NCBI RefSeq assembly: GCF_014649115.1 | Contig: NZ_BMSK01000010.1 | Span: forward strand, 1-64,000 | Direction of reading: 5' to 3' | DNA length: 64,000 nt | DNA from: Streptomyces eurythermus | Lineage (GTDB): Bacteria > Actinomycetota > Actinomycetes > Streptomycetales > Streptomycetaceae | Shown: positions 58,685 through 64,000 of the stretch, piece after piece | Layout: each line of letters opens with the position of its first letter | How positions within the stretch are numbered: the first letter of the stretch is position 1 | Notes under the pieces: model-generated | Database searches by the model: none | The model's input: only the letters and a program-made list of their open reading frames with translations | Told to the model about the DNA's origin: nothing | Position numbers and translations under genes: made by a program

Positions 58685-60040
58685 ATGCCGTCGAATCCGC
58701 TCGCCGAGACCGTCGCCTCGCTGCTGCCCCGGGCGAAGGCGGAGCTGGCCGAACTGGTCGCCTTCAGGTCGGTGGCGGACTTCTCACAGTTCCCGAGGAG
58801 CGAGAGCGAGGCCGCCGCGGGCTGGGTCGCCGACGCGCTGCGGGCCGAGGGATTCACGGACGTGGCCCTGCTGGACACCCCCGACGGCACGCAGTCGGTG
58901 TACGGCTACCTGCCGGGTCCGGAGGGCGCCAAGACGGTCCTGCTGTACGCGCACTACGACGTGCAGCCCCCGCTGGACGAGGCCGGCTGGACCACTCCGC
59001 CGTTCGAGCTGACCGAGCGTGACGGCCGCTGGTACGGCCGCGGGACCGCCGACTGCAAGGGCGGCTTCATCCTGCATCTGCTCGCCCTGCGCGCCCTGAA
59101 GGCGAACGGCGGCGTCCCGGTGCATGTGAAGGTGATCGTGGAGGGCTCGGAGGAGCAGGGCACGGGCGGCCTGGAGCGGTACGCCGAGCAGCACCCCGAG
59201 CTGCTGGCGGCGGACACGATCGTCATCGGCGACGCGGGCAACTTCCGGGTCGGTCTGCCGACCGTGACCACCACCCTGCGCGGGATGACCCTGGTCCGGG
59301 TGCGGGTCGACACCCTGGCCGGCAATCTGCACTCGGGCCAGTTCGGGGGTGCCGCCCCGGACGCGCTGGCCGCGCTGATCCGGGTACTGGACTCGCTGCG
59401 CGGCGAGGACGGCTCCACCACCGTCGACGGCCTGGACGCCACGGCGCGGTGGGACGGCCTGGAGTACACCGAGGAGCAGTTCCGCGCGGACGCCAAGGTG
59501 CTGGACGGCGTCGGGCTGATCGGTGAGGGCTCGGTCGCCGACCGCATCTGGGCCCGCCCGGCGGTCACCGTGCTCGGCATCGACTGCCCGCCGGTGGTCG
59601 GCGCCACCCCGTCGGTGCAGTCCAGTGCCGGTGCCCTGGTGAGCCTGCGGGTGCCGCCGGGCACGGACGCGGCGGAGGCCGGCAAGCTGCTCCAGGCGCA
59701 CATAGAGGCGCACACCCCGTGGGGTGCCCGGGTCACCGTCGAGCAGATCGGCCAGGGCCAGCCGTTCAGCGCCGACACCTCCAGCCCCGCCTATGAGGCG
59801 ATGGCCGAGGCGATGGCGGTGGCCTACCCCGGCGAGACCATGCAGTACGCGGGTCAGGGCGGCTCCATCCCGCTGTGCAACACCCTCGCCGCGCTGTACC
59901 CGCGGGCGGAGATCCTGCTCATCGGGCTGAGCGAGCCGGAGGCGCAGATCCACGCGGTCGACGAGAGCGTGTCCCCCGAGGAGCTGGAGCGGCTGTCCGT
60001 GGCCGAGGCGCTGTTCCTGCGCAATTACGCGGCGGGCTGA
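58685..60040 (+). CDS. M20-family dipeptidase
   Basis: A 451-aa zinc peptidase of the CNDP/DapE-type M20 family. Metal motifs: LLYAHYDVQPP (His-x-Asp), YGRGTADCKGG (Asp), VIVEGSEEQGTGG (Glu-Glu), VIGDAGN (Asp) and IHAVDESV (His). The dimerisation lid domain lies at about 195-320. The ATG at 58685 has GAGGAG upstream. It likely cleaves dipeptides such as carnosine-like or general Xaa dipeptides. A hairpin terminator follows. Confidence 0.9.
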   Translation: MPSNPLAETVASLLPRAKAELAELVAFRSVADFSQFPRSESEAAAGWVADALRAEGFTDVALLDTPDGTQSVYGYLPGPEGAKTVLLYAHYDVQPPLDEAGWTTPPFELTERDGRWYGRGTADCKGGFILHLLALRALKANGGVPVHVKVIVEGSEEQGTGGLERYAEQHPELLAADTIVIGDAGNFRVGLPTVTTTLRGMTLVRVRVDTLAGNLHSGQFGGAAPDALAALIRVLDSLRGEDGSTTVDGLDATARWDGLEYTEEQFRADAKVLDGVGLIGEGSVADRIWARPAVTVLGIDCPPVVGATPSVQSSAGALVSLRVPPGTDAAEAGKLLQAHIEAHTPWGARVTVEQIGQGQPFSADTSSPAYEAMAEAMAVAYPGETMQYAGQGGSIPLCNTLAALYPRAEILLIGLSEPEAQIHAVDESVSPEELERLSVAEALFLRNYAAG

Positions 60041-60057
60041 TCTCTTCTGCCCACCGC

Positions 60058-60091
60058 AGAGGGCCCTCGCCCGCGGGCGGGGGCCTCTTTA
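60058..60091 (+). terminator. GC-rich hairpin with short T run
   Basis: AGAGG pairs with CCTCT and the inner GCCCTCGCCC with GGGCGGGGGC, with one bulge, ending in TTT at 60088-60090. It lies directly after the M20 peptidase stop and before the MBL gene. Confidence 0.7.
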
Positions 60092-60101
60092 CGGTCGGTG
60101 C

Positions 60102-60797
60102 ATGGACGTCATCGAACTGCTGCCCCGGCTGCACCTGTTCCGCTTTCCCGTCGGCCAGGCCTATCTCTGGCGCGACGACGAGGAGTTGACCCTGATCGAC
60201 GCGGGCCCGGTCGGCGCCGGCCGGCCGATCGCCGACGCGGTCACCGCGCTGGGGCACGATCCCCGGGACGTACGACGCGTCGTGCTCACCCACTTCCACG
60301 AGGATCACGTCGGCGGAGCGGGCGAGTTCGCGGCGCTGAGCGGGGCGGAGGTGCTGGCGCACCACGTGGACGCCCCGTTCGTCCGCGGGGAACGGCCGGG
60401 CCCGCCGCCGCGGACGGAGGAGTGGGAGCGGCCCCTGCACGCGGCGGCCCTCGCGCAGTTGCCCCCGGGCCCCCCGGTGCCGCCGGCCTCGCTCACCGAG
60501 TTGTCCGACGGTGATGTGCTGGGCTTCGGCGGCGGCGCCCGGGTGGTGCACGTCCCCGGGCACACGGACGGCAGCATCGCGGTGTTCCTGCCCGCGCACG
60601 GCGTGCTGTTCACCGGGGACACGGTGGCGGCGGCACCGGACGACGGGACGCCGGTCCCCGGGGTGTTCAACCTGGACCGGGCGCGACTCCTCGCCTCGAT
60701 ACGCCTGCTGGCGGACCTCGGAGCGGAGGTCGCGTGCTTCGGCCACGGCGACCCGGTGCTGTCCGGCGCCGCCGCCGTGCTCCGCTCGCTCGGTTAG
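60102..60797 (+). CDS. Metallo-beta-lactamase-fold hydrolase
   Basis: A 231-aa MBL-fold protein. The zinc motif is LTHFHEDHVGGAG (HxHxDH), with later His in VHVPGHTDGSIAVF, Asp in LFTGDTVAA and His in CFGHGDPVL. The complete set suggests an active hydrolase, glyoxalase II-like or lactonase. It starts ATG close after the terminator. Convergent with the P-loop/Nudix fusion gene 14 bp away. Confidence 0.9.
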   Translation: MDVIELLPRLHLFRFPVGQAYLWRDDEELTLIDAGPVGAGRPIADAVTALGHDPRDVRRVVLTHFHEDHVGGAGEFAALSGAEVLAHHVDAPFVRGERPGPPPRTEEWERPLHAAALAQLPPGPPVPPASLTELSDGDVLGFGGGARVVHVPGHTDGSIAVFLPAHGVLFTGDTVAAAPDDGTPVPGVFNLDRARLLASIRLLADLGAEVACFGHGDPVLSGAAAVLRSLG

Positions 60798-60810
60798 CCG
60801 CACGACGGGA

Positions 60811-61854
60811 TCAGCCGACCGGCACCCCCGCCTCCAGGTAGAGCGCGCTGCCCCGTTCCCGGGCGCGCAGCGCCCAGCGCAGCCGCTCGTAGCGGACCGG
60901 GGGCAGCATCGCGGCGGCCTCCTGCTCGGTGGCGAACCGCCAGGCGCGCAGCTCGGGTCCGGGCAGCAGCACCCGGGAGGCCTCGCCGGGGCCCAGCCGG
61001 CCGCCGTCGAAGAGCAGCCGCAGCCCGCCGTAGCCGGGCGGAGTGGGGCGTTCCCAGTCCACGACCAGCAGCCGGGGCACCTCGCGCAGGTGTATCCCGG
61101 TCTCCTCGGCGACCTCGCGCATCCCGGCGCGGGCCGGCGCCTCGCCGCGTTCCACCACGCCGCCGGGGAACTCCCAGCCCGGCTTGTAGGTGGGGTCGAC
61201 GAGCAGCACCCGGTCGTGCTCGTCGAAGAGCAGCACCCCGGCGGCGAGCGTCTCGGCGGTCGGCTCGGGGGTCTGCACGATGTCGCAGGCGGGTACGGCG
61301 CCGTTGCCGACGGCCTCGGCGATGCGGACGGCGGTCTCGTACGGGGTGAGGGCGCTGGTGTCGAGCGGGTGGGCGTCGGCGGTGAGCCAGGAGGCGAGGG
61401 CGGCTCGGTAGGGCTCGATGTGGTCGGAGGACCACTGCCGGACGCGTATCTCGCCGTCGGGTGTCTCGGGCGGGATCTCCCGGCCGGCTATCCGCTCCCG
61501 CAGGATCGTTTCGGTGGGGGCGAGGAGCAGATGGTGTACCGGGATGCGGCGGGCGGCGAGCCCGCCGAAGATCTCGTCGCGGTACTCCTGGCGGAGCAGG
61601 GTCATCGGCACCACGAGGGTGCCGCCCAGCTCGGTGAGCATCGCGGCGGCCGTGTCGACCACGAGCCGGCGCCAGATCGGCAGGTCCTGGAAGTCGCCTG
61701 CCTCGGCGAGGCGCTTGGGCGGCAGCAGGTGCGTCAGTGCCCCGCCGATGATCTCGGGGTCGAAGAGCGCGCTGTTCGGGATCAGTTCGATCAGTTCACG
61801 TGCGGTCGTGGTCTTCCCCGCACCGAACGCGCCGTTGATCCAGACGACGGTCAC
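60811..61854 (-). CDS. P-loop kinase-like/Nudix fusion protein
   Basis: A 347-aa protein with two domains. Residues about 1-175 form a P-loop domain with WINGAFGAGKTTTARELIEL (Walker A) resembling the AAA/shikimate-kinase-like proteins (often called tunicamycin-resistance-like). Residues about 190-345 are a Nudix domain with box GGVVERGEAPARAGMREVAE-ETG. The start is GTG 61854 with GGGGGA upstream. The fusion may couple phosphorylation or nucleotide hydrolysis of one metabolite. Known as a domain pair in Streptomyces, but substrate unknown. Confidence 0.83.
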   Translation of the reverse strand: MTVVWINGAFGAGKTTTARELIELIPNSALFDPEIIGGALTHLLPPKRLAEAGDFQDLPIWRRLVVDTAAAMLTELGGTLVVPMTLLRQEYRDEIFGGLAARRIPVHHLLLAPTETILRERIAGREIPPETPDGEIRVRQWSSDHIEPYRAALASWLTADAHPLDTSALTPYETAVRIAEAVGNGAVPACDIVQTPEPTAETLAAGVLLFDEHDRVLLVDPTYKPGWEFPGGVVERGEAPARAGMREVAEETGIHLREVPRLLVVDWERPTPPGYGGLRLLFDGGRLGPGEASRVLLPGPELRAWRFATEQEAAAMLPPVRYERLRWALRARERGSALYLEAGVPVG

Positions 61855-61954
61855 GGACTCCCCCTCTTCTGTTGGCCCCCTGAGGATTGCCCGCTCCACC
61901 CTGCCATGGAAACCCGCCGCCGTTGAGGGCGCCTGCCCGCGCGTATACGCGGAA

Positions 61955-61988
61955 GTGCCGGCGTCCCCTGTGACGGAGACACCGGCAC
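61955..61988 (-). terminator. Stem-loop downstream of small secreted gene
   Basis: GTGCCGGCGTC (61955-61965) and GACACCGGCAC (61978-61988) pair over 11 bp with one G-T wobble and a 12-base loop. It lies just downstream of the minus-strand gene ending at 62009. Confidence 0.6.
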
Positions 61989-62008
61989 GGACGCCCCGGG
62001 GCCGCGGG

Positions 62009-62191
62009 TCAGTCGCGGTCGAGGACGGAGTCGCCGAGGTCCAGGCTGTCGTGGGCGACGAGGTCACCGACCTCGTCCACTGTGTCCGACACGTCGAGCG
62101 GACGGTCGACCGCCGCGTGGGAGGGGGAGACGGCGGCCACGACGAATCCGGCGGCGAGGGTGGCGATGGCGAGCATGCTGCGCTTCTTCAT
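62009..62191 (-). CDS. Small secreted protein, 60 aa
   Basis: Begins MKKRSMLAIATLAAGFVVAA with a typical Sec signal peptide, cleaved probably after SPSHA (about residue 26). The mature part is about 34 residues and acidic (VDRPLDVSDTVDEVGDLVAH). The family is unknown; small acidic secreted peptides of this kind are frequent in Streptomyces. Weak ribosome binding site. It is divergent from the alpha-galactosidase gene. Confidence 0.65.
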   Translation of the reverse strand: MKKRSMLAIATLAAGFVVAAVSPSHAAVDRPLDVSDTVDEVGDLVAHDSLDLGDSVLDRD

Positions 62192-62407
62192 GCGCTGATC
62201 AACTGCGGGGAGCGGCCGGGGGTCACGCGGATCGCGGAAGCTTTCCCCCTCTCGGACCGCCGCTCCCGGCGATCGAACACATCCGAACAATGCCACGCCC
62301 GGCCTGAACGCCCCTTCCGACACAGTCCGACACGCCCTACCGTGAGCGCGCATTCATGACGCGCGCATGCCGTCATCCGCGTTTCGCGAGTGGGAGGAAC
62401 GTCGACG

Positions 62408-64000
62408 ATGCGTCACCCTCACAGCCGCACCACCCGTTTCAGAGTCGCCGGAGCGCTCGGCGCCGGACTGCTGTGCGCGACGGGCCTCGCCGCCCCCGCC
62501 CTGGCGGCCTCCGCGCCGGCCCCGGCGGCGCGGACCGCGTCCGCGTCCCTGGACGACGGCCTCGCCCTCACCCCGCCGATGGGCTTCAACAACTGGAACT
62601 CCACCTACTGCCGGGCGGAGTTCAACGAAAGCATGGTCAAGGGCATCGCGGACATCTTCGTGGAGAAGGGACTGAAGAAGGCCGGCTACCAGTACGTCAA
62701 CCTGGACGACTGCTGGGCCCTGCCCCAGCGCGACGCCGCCGGCCGGCTGGTGCCCGACCCGGTGCGCTTCCCGAACGGCATCAAGGCGGTCGCGGACTAC
62801 GTCCACTCCAAAGGGCTCAAGCTCGGCATCTACACCAGCGCCGGCACCAGGACCTGTGACAGCGTGGGCCTTCCGGGCGCCCTGGGCCACGAGTACGAGG
62901 ACGCACGGCAGTTCGCCGACTGGGGCGTGGACTACCTGAAGTACGACAACTGCAACAACCAGGGCCTGGACGCCCGACAGCGCTACCGGACCATGCGCGA
63001 CGCCCTCAAGGCGACCGGCCGGCCCATCGTCTACAGCATCTGCGAATGGGGCGAGAACAAGCCCTGGGAGTGGGCCGGGGACATCGGCCACCTGTGGCGG
63101 ACCACCGGCGACATCAAGGACAACTGGCCCTCGGTGCTGTCGATCCTGAAGCAGAACCTCCCCCTCGCCCGGTACGCCGGCCCCGGCCGCTGGAACGACC
63201 CCGACATGCTGGAGGTCGGCAACGGCGGCATGACGGACACCGAGTACCGCTCGCACTTCTCCCTCTGGTCGGTCATGGCCGCGCCGCTGCTCATCGGCAC
63301 CGACCTGCGCAAGGCCTCCCAGGCGACCTACGACATCCTGGGCAACACCGAGGTCATCGCCGTCGACCAGGACCCGCTCGGCAAGCAGGGCACGGTCGTC
63401 TCCTCCGCGGGCGGACGCTGGGTCGTCGCCAAGCAGATGGCGGACGGCAGCCGCGCGGTGGCCCTCTTCAACGAGTCCGGCACCGCCCAGCGGATCGCCA
63501 CCAGCGCGGGCGCGGTCGGCATGCCCCGCGCCGACGGCTACGCCGTGCGCGACCTGTGGCAGCACCGCACGTACAACACCGCCGGCACCCTCGCCGCCAC
63601 CGTCCCCGCCCATGGCACGGTCCTGCTGCGCGTCGCGGCCGACCGGCACTGGGCCGCGTATCCGCCCGCCGTCGAACTGGGCCTGGACGGCGGCCTGTTG
63701 CTGACGGCGGGTACCCCGGTCACCCTCACCAGCACCGTCACCGACCTCGGGCGCACGCCCGCGCGCCGCGTGTCCGTGGCGCTGACCGGCCCGGCCGGCT
63801 GGGGCATACGGGCCACCTCGGCGACCTCGGCCGCCGCCCTCCGCACCGGGCGGACGCTGCGCACCGGCTGGCGGCTGACCGTCCCGGCCGGCACCCCGAC
63901 GGGCTCCTACGGCCTCACGCTGCGGGCGAGTTACCGGTCGCCGTCGGGCACGCCGGTCACCAGCACGGTGCCGCTGACCGCGTCCGTGGTCGTACCGCCG
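62408..64000 (+). CDS. Secreted GH27 alpha-galactosidase (3' end cut by window)
   Basis: At least 531 aa, truncated by the window end. A signal peptide (residues about 1-35) with an Arg-rich n-region, possibly Tat-type (RTTRFRVAGALGAGLL), precedes a GH27 TIM barrel: TPPMGFNNWNSTYC, YVNLDDCW, the nucleophile Asp180 in YLKYDNCN and NDPDML with the acid/base Asp. A beta-sandwich follows, and from about residue 425 a NEW3/NPCBM-associated domain (VELGLDGGLLLTAGTPVTLT). An NPCBM or further domain probably follows. It releases galactose from alpha-galactosides such as galactomannan or raffinose. ATG 62408 has GGGAGGAA upstream. Confidence 0.92.
   Translation, partial: MRHPHSRTTRFRVAGALGAGLLCATGLAAPALAASAPAPAARTASASLDDGLALTPPMGFNNWNSTYCRAEFNESMVKGIADIFVEKGLKKAGYQYVNLDDCWALPQRDAAGRLVPDPVRFPNGIKAVADYVHSKGLKLGIYTSAGTRTCDSVGLPGALGHEYEDARQFADWGVDYLKYDNCNNQGLDARQRYRTMRDALKATGRPIVYSICEWGENKPWEWAGDIGHLWRTTGDIKDNWPSVLSILKQNLPLARYAGPGRWNDPDMLEVGNGGMTDTEYRSHFSLWSVMAAPLLIGTDLRKASQATYDILGNTEVIAVDQDPLGKQGTVVSSAGGRWVVAKQMADGSRAVALFNESGTAQRIATSAGAVGMPRADGYAVRDLWQHRTYNTAGTLAATVPAHGTVLLRVAADRHWAAYPPAVELGLDGGLLLTAGTPVTLTSTVTDLGRTPARRVSVALTGPAGWGIRATSATSAAALRTGRTLRTGWRLTVPAGTPTGSYGLTLRASYRSPSGTPVTSTVPLTASVVVPP

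Noticed and set aside
1..64000. CRISPR arrays, rRNA, tRNA or a secondary-metabolite core cluster
   Set aside because: No regularly spaced repeat with unique spacers, no RNA gene signatures, and no PKS, NRPS or terpene synthase motifs were seen.

Overview
This window looks like part of a Streptomyces-type actinobacterial chromosome. GC is very high with strongly GC-biased third codon positions, GTG starts are common, sugar ABC operons lack their own ATPase, and several small families seen (DUF6643, DUF6332, DUF5519, DUF4865) are familiar from Streptomyces. I found no tRNA, rRNA or CRISPR array. All family calls come from reading motifs, not from searches.

Bases 1 to about 15,200 look like accessory DNA. 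They hold about 1 kb without a credible gene, an unrecognised 419-aa protein, a transposase pseudogene broken by several frameshifts, a fructan/sucrose-type sugar module (intracellular GH32 enzyme, LacI regulator with visible operators, lipoprotein and two permeases, 3.9-9.8 kb), and a 1501-aa protein. That protein joins an N-terminal NACHT/STAND NTPase, a long helical middle and a C-terminal PD-(D/E)XK nuclease (10.3-14.8 kb). It is the best candidate here for a poorly described system, probably single-gene anti-phage defence. Two decayed copies of the 3' end of a TrmA/RlmD-type RNA methyltransferase gene lie as direct repeats at 1.05-1.13 kb and 10.2 kb, and a cluster of GTCAGCAC repeats lies at 15.08-15.16 kb. 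Both could mark old integration boundaries.

From 15.4 kb on the content looks like ordinary chromosome: an MHS-type transporter, a GAF/PucR regulator and 3-hydroxybutyrate dehydrogenase (15.4-19.7 kb); Nudix, lnt, an O-antigen-ligase-like membrane protein, a racemase-like enzyme and an HpnB-like glycosyltransferase (19.7-26 kb); TerD, DUF6643, MOSC and Rv1733c-like proteins; and a notable beta-helix/AAA+ fusion (29.9-32.4 kb). Next come an NTF2-like protein under a double dyad, a membrane hydrolase, a DeoR regulator, SRPBCC and PLP enzymes, and an anti-sigma-type ATPase (32.4-39.9 kb).

Bases 40-50 kb hold a TetR-cupin-DUF4865-phosphotriesterase-like cluster, an S66 peptidase, a ROK regulator, AlkB, an RlmG-like methyltransferase, and a SIS isomerase plus class II aldolase pair divergent from a DeoR regulator, which suggests amino-sugar or tagatose-type catabolism. 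Bases 50-64 kb hold two MFS transporters (one with a divergent MarR), an F420-type oxidoreductase, remnants of a mycothiol-dependent enzyme and a LuxR regulator, a geranylgeranyl-reductase-like flavoenzyme, an M20 peptidase, an MBL hydrolase, a P-loop/Nudix fusion, and a secreted GH27 alpha-galactosidase cut by the window end.
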